From Winogradskyella sp. (GTDB lineage: Bacteria > Bacteroidota > Bacteroidia > Flavobacteriales > Flavobacteriaceae), in the NCBI GenBank assembly GCA_004211785.1, contig SHBX01000005.1, positions 1-64,000 on the forward strand: DNA of 64,000 bases. Reading direction: 5' to 3'. Made by a program: the position numbers and the translations under genes. The notes below the pieces were generated by a model. It saw only the letters and a program-made list of their open reading frames with translations. It did not search any database and had not been told where the DNA came from. Of the stretch, positions 28,141 to 37,227 are shown piece after piece. How positions within the stretch are numbered: position 1 is the first letter of the stretch; each line of letters opens with the position of its first letter.

Positions 28141-28165
28141 CTTTTTGGACCGTAAGTTCAAAAAG
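28141..28165. repeat. companion hairpin abutting the DUF559 gene end
   Basis: Arms CTTTTTGGAC (28141-28150) and GTTCAAAAAG (28156-28165) with one G-T position and loop CGTAA, then GGGAGGTGG. The stop codon of the DUF559 gene (28177-28179) lies at the edge of this unit. With the 28119-28138 palindrome it makes a two-stem element. Confidence 0.6.
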
Positions 28166-28176
28166 GGAGGTGGTTT

Positions 28177-28536
28177 TTAATTCTTAAAATGCTGCTTTAT
28201 CTCCTCCAAAACCATATCCAAATACTCAAAAACAGCTTTATTTTCAAAACGAATCACTGTAAAACCAAGTTCTTTAAGTCTCAGAGTTCTTTCGTTATCA
28301 TAATTCTGTTGTGCAAAATCTAAATGAACTGCACCATCTAACTCAATAATCAATTTTTCAGAAGGACAATAAAAATCGACGATGTAATTTTCTATACTGT
28401 GTTGTCTTCTAAATTTTCTGCCTTTGAGTTGCTTTTTCTGTAATGATTTCCATAACGTTGCTTCAGCAGAAGTTAAGTTTGACCTTAAGTCTTTTCTTCG
28501 TTCTTCAAGATATTTTCTGTTATGGATGTTTTTCAT
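28177..28536 (-). CDS. DUF559 family endonuclease-like protein (Vsr-like fold)
   Basis: A 119-residue stand-alone DUF559 protein. The family has the PD-(D/E)xK-like nuclease fold related to the very-short-patch repair (Vsr) endonuclease. Visible motifs are LTSAEATLWKSL (helix with conserved Glu25), the strand IVDFYCPSEKLIIELDG with candidate metal residues Asp54, Glu65 and Asp67, and the C-terminal GFTVIRFENKAVFEYLD. It is bounded by palindromes: one pair after its stop (28119-28165) and one just before its start (28563-28582). It sits inside the pbpC/alpha-2-macroglobulin neighbourhood. A role in moving or maintaining the repeats is an attractive but unproven idea. Confidence 0.88.
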   Translation of the reverse strand: MKNIHNRKYLEERRKDLRSNLTSAEATLWKSLQKKQLKGRKFRRQHSIENYIVDFYCPSEKLIIELDGAVHLDFAQQNYDNERTLRLKELGFTVIRFENKAVFEYLDMVLEEIKQHFKN

Positions 28537-28562
28537 TTTTTGATTTGATACTTTTTTAAAAC

Positions 28563-28582
28563 CCTTCCGATTTTAGGGAAGG
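28563..28582. repeat. purine/pyrimidine palindrome, copy 3
   Basis: Arms CCTTCC (28563-28568) and GGAAGG (28577-28582) with an 8-base loop, followed by AGT as in copy 1. It spans the end of the ABM gene, whose stop is at 28573-28575, and lies 27 bases before the DUF559 start. Confidence 0.6.
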
Positions 28583-28908
28583 AGTTTAATATTGTTAATT
28601 TCTCTTTCAAACTCATATTCGCGTTCCACTTTGCAAACTCTAACCTTATACCAATTGTACCATTGTTCACGTCCTTTTTGTTGAGCAAATAAATGTTTAG
28701 TATTGACTTTCCATTGTTTTATTGCGTCTAAGCTTTCCCAATAACTCACGGTAATTCCAATAGAATTTCTAGCGCTTTCAATACCTAAATAACCTTTTTG
28801 TTCTTTGGCTAATACTTCCATTTGGTTTGCCATTTCAGAATAACCTTCAATAGCTTCTGTTTGAGTTGATGTAAAAATAACGGCGTAATAGGATTTATTA
28901 TTTCTCAT
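28573..28908 (-). CDS. antibiotic biosynthesis monooxygenase (ABM) fold protein
   Basis: A 111-residue protein of the dimeric alpha-beta-barrel ABM superfamily: the strand YYAVIFTSTQTE, the helix YSEMANQMEVLAKEQKGYLG, the strand GITVSYWESLDAIKQWK and then HLFAQQKGREQWYNWYKVRV. Substrates vary from quinols to heme and are not shown by sequence. The conserved domain ends around VEREYEFER; the last residues (NNIKLLP) and the stop codon are supplied by palindrome copy 3, so the original end has probably been altered. It begins 2 bases after the SH3 gene stops. Confidence 0.85.
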   Translation of the reverse strand: MRNNKSYYAVIFTSTQTEAIEGYSEMANQMEVLAKEQKGYLGIESARNSIGITVSYWESLDAIKQWKVNTKHLFAQQKGREQWYNWYKVRVCKVEREYEFEREINNIKLLP

Positions 28909-28910
28909 AA

Positions 28911-29768
28911 TTAGCAGCCCATTGGGATTGTAAATTCTACTATTTTTTCTGACACATTATCATCAAAATCGGTTAAGATAAATTTTAAAAAAATGCGGCT
29001 AGTCGATACTCCAATAGGGTAATCTTTAACAGATTTTGAATCTTTAATAAGTTCAGCCCAGCCTTCACCACATTGCTCTAATACAGCTTTTTTAACATCT
29101 GCCATAGACACATTAACAAATTTATTCCAATCCTTTTCTGAATAGCTTAACGTTCTATATTTATTAGAATTAATTTTATGAACTGGCATCCATTTAGAGT
29201 TAAAATGCTTCCACTCAGTGAGGTCACAATGCGGACCTTCATTCATAATCGTTATACTATTTTCATAACGCTGAAGAATCTTTACAGTCTTATATTTATT
29301 CGATTTTATACTAATGGACTTTCCTTCTGGAGAGCTACCAAGTTCTATATACAAACTGAGTTTGTTTTTTTTGGTTAAGTCCATTGAGTCGCCTCCTTCT
29401 ATATTGTATACGTCAAGGTCATTTATGTATACAACTAAATCTTTAAAAGTGATTTCTTTAGAAGCATAAATTTCTCTTGATGATAAAAAACCATCAAATA
29501 CATATCCAGAACCTTGTTTCGTTTCTATTTTTACCCATTCGCCAGACACTTCTTTTCCTTCATCATAGAGGCTAAAAGAAACATTGCTATTGCCTGTAAT
29601 TTTTACTTGTTGCCTGTATTCAAGTTTTCCAATTTTTTTTGAACCCAAACTTGGTTTTTCTCTTATGCTTAATCCGCTTTCAGCGGCTACATATGCGATG
29701 TCTTGTGATTGCGCACATAATGAAAATGCTACTAATATTACAATTAATGTGTTTACAAATACTTTCAT
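28911..29768 (-). CDS. exported protein with bacterial SH3 domain
   Basis: A 285-residue protein with a signal peptide (about 1-20, near AQSQD). Residues about 22-95 are a bacterial SH3 domain (YVAAESGLSIREKPSLGSKKIGKLEYRQQVKITG, ending VKIETKQGSGYVFDGFLS), a module that commonly binds peptidoglycan stem peptides. The rest (about 100-285) has no recognised fold; it contains a GPHCDLTEW segment and ends IPMGC. It lies 16 bases after the alpha-2-macroglobulin gene, suggesting co-transcription with that gene and pbpC and therefore possibly an envelope role. Confidence 0.78.
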   Translation of the reverse strand: MKVFVNTLIVILVAFSLCAQSQDIAYVAAESGLSIREKPSLGSKKIGKLEYRQQVKITGNSNVSFSLYDEGKEVSGEWVKIETKQGSGYVFDGFLSSREIYASKEITFKDLVVYINDLDVYNIEGGDSMDLTKKNKLSLYIELGSSPEGKSISIKSNKYKTVKILQRYENSITIMNEGPHCDLTEWKHFNSKWMPVHKINSNKYRTLSYSEKDWNKFVNVSMADVKKAVLEQCGEGWAELIKDSKSVKDYPIGVSTSRIFLKFILTDFDDNVSEKIVEFTIPMGC

Positions 29769-29784
29769 AGTTTCTGTTTTTTAA

Positions 29785-32700
29785 TTATTTCTCGACGGTG
29801 ATCCAGCGGCCTTTATGTCGCACTAAATAATCGTTATCGTACATGGCTTCTGCTTGTGCGCCAGGTAAATAATAAGTACCCAGATAAGATGCATTCAATA
29901 AAACAGTAAATGTTTTTGTACCGTGTTTCCCTCTTCTATTTATATCAAAATAGAAATTAACACGGTCGTCTCTAATGTCTGTGTATCTCGCTTGGCTAAC
30001 TGTTGTGTCTCCAAAATCTGTAAATCGCGTATTTACAATATCCCAACCCGATGGAAAAATTTGAGTCAATGCGACGTCTTTTACAACTTCGTTATTAAGA
30101 TTTGTAATACTAACTGTAGCCACAAAATCCTGTCCTTGCTGAAGTTTGGTAACATCGATTCTGTTGCCTTGTAAATCTTTAAAAATTGTAGAAATTGAAA
30201 AACCTCGTTTTACAGAAAGCTCTTGTCCAAGTTTTAACTTACCAGAATTTAAAACCCGTACATAAACGATGTTACCATCTTTGTTTTCAATAGTAATTTC
30301 ATTTAATCCATCTACAACAGGGATTTCGCGTTGAGCAATACCGTTTTTAGTGTTTATCGTTTCTGAAGTTCCATTTACGGAATAGTTGAGATTTAAGTCT
30401 TTACCGCCATTTTTGGATATCAGTTTTCCAATAGATAATAAACTATAAGCTGTCGTCTGAGTACTCATCCAATCGTTACTAGATAATGATTTTCCAATAG
30501 ATTTTGCTAAATCTACCGATTTGGAATTGTCTGTAATAAGCATAGTCTCGAGAGCCATCGCACGATTTCTATTTAAAGAACCGTAAGTGTAATAGTTGCT
30601 TTTTGGAGGTTGAAAATCGATGTTTGCCGTTTTTGAAATAGCATCACTCGCTTCTTTTTGTCCTGCCAAAGCATAAGCCGCAGCTAGTCGCCATTTGGCT
30701 TCGTTAGAAATTTCTGTAAATTCTCTAAGTCTATTCATACTTGCTAAATCTGGATTACCAGCAAGAGCTAACGTATATAATCTATAAGCTTGCGCTAAGT
30801 CACTATTATAATTTCTGTAACTAGGTCTCCAATTTCTAGCCGCTTGTTTCTGATAAGCCAACCAATTACTTTTAAAAGTAAGCGGAAGAACGTAACCTTT
30901 CTTTTCGGCTTCTATCATAAAATGACCTGAGTAACTTGTACCCCAATCGTTAGCCGTGTTTTCGCCAATCCAATAACTCATACCTCCGTTTGTTTGCTGG
31001 AAATGAGATAATCGATTGATACCGTTTTCGATATTACTCTGGATTTCTTTCTTCTTTTTTGAATCTAAATCAAAGATATCTGCTAAGAATAATTGCGGAA
31101 ATACACTCGATGTGGTTTGCTCTACGCATCCATGAGGGTAACGAATTAAGTACGCCAAACGTTTTGTGAAATCCATTGGAGGCAATGTCGAAAATTCTAC
31201 AGTTGCTGTATTTGTTCCAGAAACGCCAAAGGTTGTGAACGGGACTTTTTGAGTCGCATTGGCCTGTAATTCCTTGTCAATTACTTTTGAAGAGAAAGGA
31301 TTTGGATTTTCGACATCAATCTCAACTTTGTAAGTAGATTTTTCGCCATGTCCAGAAGCGATAACTTCAATAGTGTTTATTCCTTTAGCTTTGGAGACGT
31401 CCAATTCAAAATACGCCATCTTTTCATCTGGGTTATTAAATTGAAGCGTTTGTGTTTTATTACCTTTTACAGATATACCATCACTTAGTTTCACTTCTAA
31501 GTTGACGTTTTTCATTTTACTTTCCATTGCAAAAACCGTAACAGGTAATGTTACTTTTTCGCCTGGACTTAACTTGCGTGGCAAAGTTGCCAAAACCATT
31601 AAAGGTTGTTTAACAGGAACTGTTTTTTCTGCATTTCCGTAGGCTTCTTCAGCATTATCACCAGCAATCACCATCGTACGAACAGAACCCACATAATTTG
31701 GCATTTTTAATTGATGTGTCTTAGTCTCTTTAGCGTCTAAAATAAATGGGCCTAAATAGGTTACTACTGGTTTAAAACGATTTGCTTTTTTGTCTTTTCC
31801 TTTTGCTGCGCTACCATCACCACCAATAGCAAATACCTGGTCAATACTTCCAGAATACGCGCCGATGACGTCATCAAAAATATCCCAAGTCTTCACCCCA
31901 AGAGCTTCTCGAGCGTAAAAACTATCCCAAACATTTGGCGTTTTAAAACGGGTTAAGTCTAACAAGCCTTCTTCGACAACTGCAATGGTATAGGTCATAG
32001 GTTTGTTGTTCTTTTCCGAAACATTTATTTCGTAAGAAGCCTCTGGTCTAATTTCGTTAGGCATTGAAATTTCAGGTGTTATTCTTGTTTCTGGATTTTC
32101 TACCAGCATCGGAATTACGCCATACAATCTAATTGGTAAATCGTTTGAAGTCACATCGTGTGGCTGTAACAATGAAATGTTAATAAACACATTAGGTGCC
32201 ATAGCTTTCGTCACAGGAATATCTATTGTGGTTTCTCCAGGTTTGGTCGCTACCCATTGGTAATCGATAACTTCCGTGCCATTTTCGATACTTACCAAAG
32301 CACGACCTTCACTTCCTGAAGGAAATGTCAGTTTTGCTATTTCTCCAACATTATAATTATCCTTATCAGTTGAGAACACGAGCATTTTTGCTGCATCTTT
32401 GTCTGAAGACGGCGCACTTTGCCACCAGTTTTTATAGAAATATGCTGTGCGACCAGTCGCATGTCCACTTTTTGGGTCAACAATCCTGATTAAATAACGG
32501 CCACGTTCATTATCTGGAATATTGAGTTTGAAATTGGCTTTTCCGTTTTTATCGGTGTTAATATTAAACTGCTGAATTGGTCTGTGATAATTACTAGATA
32601 CATAACTCGAGAGATTATCGTAAGAGGAATTCCACCACCAACGCCATTCAACTTTGTAGACTTTAACTTCAAGATTTTTGCGTTCAATTGGTTTTCCGTC

Positions 32701-35355
32701 TGATGTTACTGTAGCAACATCAAAGGTGTGATTTTCATCAGTAAAATAGGAACCGTAATTATTACCTTCTGGAGATTGAAGACCTACAAAACTCTCATAA
32801 GGAGCATAAGGCATTGTAAACGAATCTAGTGAAAAATCACCACCATTTTCAAAAGCTCTAACTAAGAATTGTGCATTAAGCATACCGGGTGCATTTTTAC
32901 CAATATTGAGTTTGCTGTTAATTTTTGTGTTGCCTTTGGCATCGACATTGCCTTCAAAAACTATAGTTTCTTCAGTAGTAAAATTTCGAGTTGGGTCATT
33001 AAAGACATAGTTTTTATAACCATCGAAACTTGTTCTTTTTGTAGTGAATTTGGCTTTGACTTCGGCTTTAATATTTTTCGCTGGTGCTCCGTGGAGCCAA
33101 GCTACATTTAAGTCGCCTTTAAGCGATGTATTATTGGTGAGAATCTTGTCTTCAAAATCTATTTTAATCTTTAGACGATTCGGTTTTACAGTTTCAATTT
33201 TTAATGTTTTGCTAAACGTAGCACCACCAACGGATACTTTTGCATAGTAGTTTCCGGTTTTGTAATTGGAGGATGTAGGTACCGTAAAATTATAGAAATG
33301 ATTCACGTTATCTACAGATACATGACGATGTACCAATTTGCCAACTGGGTCTGTGATTTCTAGTTTTACAGGATGGCGCTTTGGTAATTTGTTGGCATTA
33401 TCGTTAAGTACAAAAGTTAGGAATAAACTATCACCAGGTCGCCAAACACCACGCTCACCATAAATATAGCCTTTGAGCCCGCGTTGCAAACGCTTTCCAG
33501 AAACATCAAACTTAGAAAGTGATAAAGAATTTCCGTCTAAAAGCTTAACATAGCTTGTACTTGGCCCTTTTGAAACGATAGCAAAAGCAGCACGTTTATT
33601 GGTTTCAATTTCTGCAATACCATCAAGGTTTGTGATTCCTTTTACGAGTAACTGTTGTTGATAATTGTATAAGCTAACATTAACTCCAGCTTCTAGCTCT
33701 GTATTTAAAATATCCGTAACAGCAAACAGGTAATTATTAGCATTGCCTTTTTTGACAATAACACCTAAGTTAGAGCCAATTAAGTTTTGTGCTACAACAC
33801 GATTAGAATAATTGTAGTAAGAATCTGTACATGGATTATCCTTGTCTCTCCAACGGTAATTATTACTTCTATAATTGTACGTGATATTATCCCAATAGGC
33901 TTCCTCTAAGCGGTTTTGATCTTCTTCGGAAGTATCTTCAGAAGTATAATAATCGTCCTCGTAATAATCATCATAGTAATCCTCTTCTTCAGTAGCGTCT
34001 GATGATGAATTTGCTTCACAATCATATAACGAATAATCTCTTTTGAAGCTTAACTCTACACGATAAATGGAGCCCACATCTGCTGTAAAATAGTTAGATA
34101 AATCTATACTATAAGCTTTCCATTTCCCAGTGTTTTGAGCTTCTTCCTCAATCAGCGTAATCGTTTGTTTGGCAATACGTCGACCAACATTTCTAATGCC
34201 GTATCGGTTATTGCTATTAAGGTTATTAGTTTGTAAAAACTGAAGGACATTGTCTTCAAAAATTTTGATGACTCTCACATCTACTTTACTCAAATTAACA
34301 GCTTCAAAATTAAATTTAAGCTCTTTTGAGTTTGGAAGAATAGTACCATTACTCAACAGTTTAACTTCAGGTTTTAGAGATTCAAAAGTAAGTCGCTCAG
34401 AGAAGCTATTTTTCAATTTAAAATCATCTGTATTTATAATCCCTGTAAAGACATCAACTTGAATGTCGCCAACTAATTTGGTATCAGGATAGACTTTAAG
34501 TACATTACCGTCAACCACATATTTTGGGTTTTTCGCATTTTGAATACTTACTAATCCTGAGAAATTTTGTTGTTTTTTTAATGGGTCGGAAAAATTAATG
34601 GATAAGTATTGTTCTGGCGATTGAAAGACTTCTGTATTAATAATTGTGAAGTTGTTTTTCCCAGGAATGATTATTGAGTTTTCACCTTCGTTTTCTGCAT
34701 CAATAGCATTGCCATTCCATTTAACATTGACCTTACTATCTTCAGTAAAACGTGTTATGCTGTCTATTTTAAATTCAAAATATTTTGAAGTTTCGTTGGC
34801 TCCATTCCAAACTAGTTTTAAATCATTCCCTTTTTGTGAGGCAGAAACTAATCGTTTAGCATCCTTTAAACTAATTACATCAGCAGATCGTAAATATGCC
34901 GAAACGTATTGCCATTCTTTACTATAAGATTGTAAGTCGGCTGTATTTATATTAAAGCTCGGTGTAATGGTTTTAAACTGAAATGTATAGGATTTATAGT
35001 CTTTAAGAATGTCCTTAAAAATATCACCAATGTTCACAGTAACTGTATATTCCGTAGCTGGGTCAAGATTTTCGTCAGGTGTAAATAATAAAGTTGTTTT
35101 GTTTATAGCTTGAAGTTTGCCTTGTATAAATGGTTTTGTTTTTACCAAATCAGCATCTAAATCTTGGCCTATTTCCCAGCCTTCAACTTCATCTGCAAGT
35201 ATAATTTTAATAGGCTCCGTAACCGAAACTCGTCCAGAAGTCGTGTAACTTATATAATCCCTAAACTTAAAAATGTTGTTGGTATCTACTTTTTCTTTAC
35301 AGGATACTGCAAGCACAATGAAGGCCACTACAGCAAATAGCTTTTTGATTTGCAT
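29785..35355 (-). CDS. alpha-2-macroglobulin family lipoprotein
   Basis: An 1856-residue protein from ATG at 35355; a start 25 codons earlier is rejected because the lipoprotein signal follows this one directly (MQIKKLFAVVAFIVLAVSC, lipid-modified Cys19). It has Ig-like MG domains, an unusual Asp/Glu/Tyr-rich stretch (EEEDYYDDYYEDDYYTSEDT), the bait region, and the thioester motif GCVEQ at Cys1410, so covalent trapping of proteases should be possible. The C-terminal half contains the helical thioester domain. Family members protect the periplasm and are often paired with pbpC, as here at a distance. Confidence 0.93.
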   Translation of the reverse strand: MQIKKLFAVVAFIVLAVSCKEKVDTNNIFKFRDYISYTTSGRVSVTEPIKIILADEVEGWEIGQDLDADLVKTKPFIQGKLQAINKTTLLFTPDENLDPATEYTVTVNIGDIFKDILKDYKSYTFQFKTITPSFNINTADLQSYSKEWQYVSAYLRSADVISLKDAKRLVSASQKGNDLKLVWNGANETSKYFEFKIDSITRFTEDSKVNVKWNGNAIDAENEGENSIIIPGKNNFTIINTEVFQSPEQYLSINFSDPLKKQQNFSGLVSIQNAKNPKYVVDGNVLKVYPDTKLVGDIQVDVFTGIINTDDFKLKNSFSERLTFESLKPEVKLLSNGTILPNSKELKFNFEAVNLSKVDVRVIKIFEDNVLQFLQTNNLNSNNRYGIRNVGRRIAKQTITLIEEEAQNTGKWKAYSIDLSNYFTADVGSIYRVELSFKRDYSLYDCEANSSSDATEEEDYYDDYYEDDYYTSEDTSEEDQNRLEEAYWDNITYNYRSNNYRWRDKDNPCTDSYYNYSNRVVAQNLIGSNLGVIVKKGNANNYLFAVTDILNTELEAGVNVSLYNYQQQLLVKGITNLDGIAEIETNKRAAFAIVSKGPSTSYVKLLDGNSLSLSKFDVSGKRLQRGLKGYIYGERGVWRPGDSLFLTFVLNDNANKLPKRHPVKLEITDPVGKLVHRHVSVDNVNHFYNFTVPTSSNYKTGNYYAKVSVGGATFSKTLKIETVKPNRLKIKIDFEDKILTNNTSLKGDLNVAWLHGAPAKNIKAEVKAKFTTKRTSFDGYKNYVFNDPTRNFTTEETIVFEGNVDAKGNTKINSKLNIGKNAPGMLNAQFLVRAFENGGDFSLDSFTMPYAPYESFVGLQSPEGNNYGSYFTDENHTFDVATVTSDGKPIERKNLEVKVYKVEWRWWWNSSYDNLSSYVSSNYHRPIQQFNINTDKNGKANFKLNIPDNERGRYLIRIVDPKSGHATGRTAYFYKNWWQSAPSSDKDAAKMLVFSTDKDNYNVGEIAKLTFPSGSEGRALVSIENGTEVIDYQWVATKPGETTIDIPVTKAMAPNVFINISLLQPHDVTSNDLPIRLYGVIPMLVENPETRITPEISMPNEIRPEASYEINVSEKNNKPMTYTIAVVEEGLLDLTRFKTPNVWDSFYAREALGVKTWDIFDDVIGAYSGSIDQVFAIGGDGSAAKGKDKKANRFKPVVTYLGPFILDAKETKTHQLKMPNYVGSVRTMVIAGDNAEEAYGNAEKTVPVKQPLMVLATLPRKLSPGEKVTLPVTVFAMESKMKNVNLEVKLSDGISVKGNKTQTLQFNNPDEKMAYFELDVSKAKGINTIEVIASGHGEKSTYKVEIDVENPNPFSSKVIDKELQANATQKVPFTTFGVSGTNTATVEFSTLPPMDFTKRLAYLIRYPHGCVEQTTSSVFPQLFLADIFDLDSKKKKEIQSNIENGINRLSHFQQTNGGMSYWIGENTANDWGTSYSGHFMIEAEKKGYVLPLTFKSNWLAYQKQAARNWRPSYRNYNSDLAQAYRLYTLALAGNPDLASMNRLREFTEISNEAKWRLAAAYALAGQKEASDAISKTANIDFQPPKSNYYTYGSLNRNRAMALETMLITDNSKSVDLAKSIGKSLSSNDWMSTQTTAYSLLSIGKLISKNGGKDLNLNYSVNGTSETINTKNGIAQREIPVVDGLNEITIENKDGNIVYVRVLNSGKLKLGQELSVKRGFSISTIFKDLQGNRIDVTKLQQGQDFVATVSITNLNNEVVKDVALTQIFPSGWDIVNTRFTDFGDTTVSQARYTDIRDDRVNFYFDINRRGKHGTKTFTVLLNASYLGTYYLPGAQAEAMYDNDYLVRHKGRWITVEK

Positions 35356-35524
35356 GGTAATACTAATTTTAGAATGAATGTCGCTTAAAAGAAAAGGTAG
35401 GTACTCTCTTGTTAATTTAATTACGCTCATTAATTTATTTTCAGACGCTTAGGTGTCGTTAAATTTGTCTTAAAATTAATAGTTCTATTTCAAAAAGGAG
35501 CACTTTAAAGCAACAATTTATTGT

Positions 35525-35532
35525 TATCTTCG
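35525..35532 (+). promoter_or_regulatory. putative promoter of the aldehyde dehydrogenase gene
   Basis: TATCTTCG, one change from TAnnTTTG, 32 bases before the ATG at 35565. The 11-base string TATCTTCGCCG recurs exactly before the gene at 52742. Confidence 0.45.
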
Positions 35533-35564
35533 CCGAAAATAATCAGACTTAAAATCAATATAAT

Positions 35565-37118
35565 ATGGGAACAGTAGCTACTGATTTCGGAATAAAAGAA
35601 GCACTTGAGCAATTAGGTGTTAAAGCTATAAATGAAGGAACTTCTACAGGTTCTGAGAATTTTTCAAACGGTGATATAATTGAATCATACTCTCCAGTAG
35701 ATGGTCAACTCATCGGAAAAGTAAAGACAACGACAAGAGCAGATTACGACAGAGTAATGGACGCTGCAACAAAAGCATTTAAGTCCTGGAGAGATGTACC
35801 AGCACCTGTTCGTGGAGAAATTGTGCGTCAGTTTGGAAACAAATTAAGAGAGTTAAAAGAACCTTTAGGTAAATTAGTCTCTTACGAAATGGGAAAATCT
35901 TTGCAAGAAGGTTATGGTGAAGTTCAAGAAATGATTGACATCTGCGATTTTGCAGTTGGTTTGTCTCGACAGTTAAACGGGCAAACGATTCCATCAGAAC
36001 GTCCGGGACACGTAATGAGAGAGCAATGGCATCCAATAGGTGTTGTTGGTATTATTTCTGCTTTTAACTTCCCAGTTGCAGTTTGGGCTTGGAATACAGC
36101 TTTAGCATGGATTTGTGGAGATGTTTGTGTATGGAAAGGTTCTGAAAAAGCACCTATTTGTGCTGTAGCATGTCAAAACATAATTGCAGATGTATTAAAA
36201 GAAAACAACTTACCAGAAGGTATTTCTTGTATCGTTAATGGCGATTATAAAGTTGGTGAGTACATCACTACAGATACTAGAATTCCTCTAGTTTCTGCTA
36301 CAGGTTCTACACGTATGGGAAGAATTGTTGGAGCGACAGTTGCTGAGCGTTTCGGGAAGTCGTTATTAGAATTAGGAGGAAATAACGCGATTATTATTAC
36401 GCCATCTGCGGATTTAAAAGTAGTTGTTCCTGGTGCTGTTTTCGGTGCTGTAGGTACATGTGGTCAGCGTTGTACATCTACAAGACGATTGATTATTCAC
36501 GAATCGGTTTACGATAAAGTACGCGACGCCATTGTTGGTGCATATGGACAGTTGACAATTGGAAACCCTTTGGATGAAACCAATCATATAGGGCCATTAA
36601 TTGATAAAGATGCTGTAAACACCTATTTATCTGCTATTGAAAAAGCAAAAGCTGAAGGTGGAAACGTATTAGTTGAAGGTGGTGTTTTAGAAGGTGAAGG
36701 TTACGAGTCTGGATGTTATGTAAAACCAGCAATTATTGAAGCCGAAAATCATTTTGAAATTGTACAACACGAAACATTTGCACCAATTTTATACCTAATG
36801 AAATATTCAGGTGATGTTGAAAACGCTATTGACAAACAAAATGGTGTAGCTCAAGGATTATCATCAGCAATTATGACTAACGAAATGAAAGAAGCAGAGA
36901 AATTCTTATCATACGCAGGTTCTGATTGTGGAATTGCTAATGTAAATATTGGAACTTCTGGTGCTGAAATTGGTGGAGCTTTTGGTGGCGAAAAAGAAAC
37001 CGGTGGTGGACGTGAATCTGGTTCTGATGCTTGGAAAGTTTATATGAGAAGACAAACCAATACGGTTAATTATTCTGATGAGTTGCCTTTAGCACAAGGC
37101 ATAAAATTTGATTTGTAG
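35565..37118 (+). CDS. aldehyde dehydrogenase, ALDH7/aminoadipate-semialdehyde type
   Basis: A 517-residue NAD-dependent aldehyde dehydrogenase. It has the general-base glutamate Glu269 in LLELGGNNAI and the catalytic Cys303 in GQRCTSTRRL, with the VSATGSTRMGR cofactor loop. The combination GTCGQRCTSTRRL and the long acidic-linker lid (VNYSDELPLAQGIKFDL end) resembles the ALDH7 group (alpha-aminoadipic semialdehyde / piperideine-6-carboxylate dehydrogenase), used in lysine breakdown. No other lysine genes are nearby, so the substrate assignment is tentative. It is monocistronic with a terminator after it. Confidence 0.88.
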   Translation: MGTVATDFGIKEALEQLGVKAINEGTSTGSENFSNGDIIESYSPVDGQLIGKVKTTTRADYDRVMDAATKAFKSWRDVPAPVRGEIVRQFGNKLRELKEPLGKLVSYEMGKSLQEGYGEVQEMIDICDFAVGLSRQLNGQTIPSERPGHVMREQWHPIGVVGIISAFNFPVAVWAWNTALAWICGDVCVWKGSEKAPICAVACQNIIADVLKENNLPEGISCIVNGDYKVGEYITTDTRIPLVSATGSTRMGRIVGATVAERFGKSLLELGGNNAIIITPSADLKVVVPGAVFGAVGTCGQRCTSTRRLIIHESVYDKVRDAIVGAYGQLTIGNPLDETNHIGPLIDKDAVNTYLSAIEKAKAEGGNVLVEGGVLEGEGYESGCYVKPAIIEAENHFEIVQHETFAPILYLMKYSGDVENAIDKQNGVAQGLSSAIMTNEMKEAEKFLSYAGSDCGIANVNIGTSGAEIGGAFGGEKETGGGRESGSDAWKVYMRRQTNTVNYSDELPLAQGIKFDL

Positions 37119-37142
37119 AACACAGTAAAAATAGAATAAAAG

Positions 37143-37174
37143 AAAAACCGTTTCAGAAATGAAGCGGTTTTTTT
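37143..37174 (+). terminator. terminator after the aldehyde dehydrogenase gene
   Basis: Arms AAAAACCGTTTCA (37143-37155) and TGAAGCGGTTTTT (37160-37172), one G-U pair, loop GAAA, then T-run. Confidence 0.8.
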
Positions 37175-37227
37175 ATGCGTCATAATCTTGAAATTAAACC
37201 TTCAGCTATTCATCAAGTCCTAATATC

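Noticed and set aside
28001..28600. CRISPR array or insertion sequence at the repeat block
   Set aside because: Palindromes are not regularly spaced and differ in sequence; no transposase and no target-site duplication were seen.
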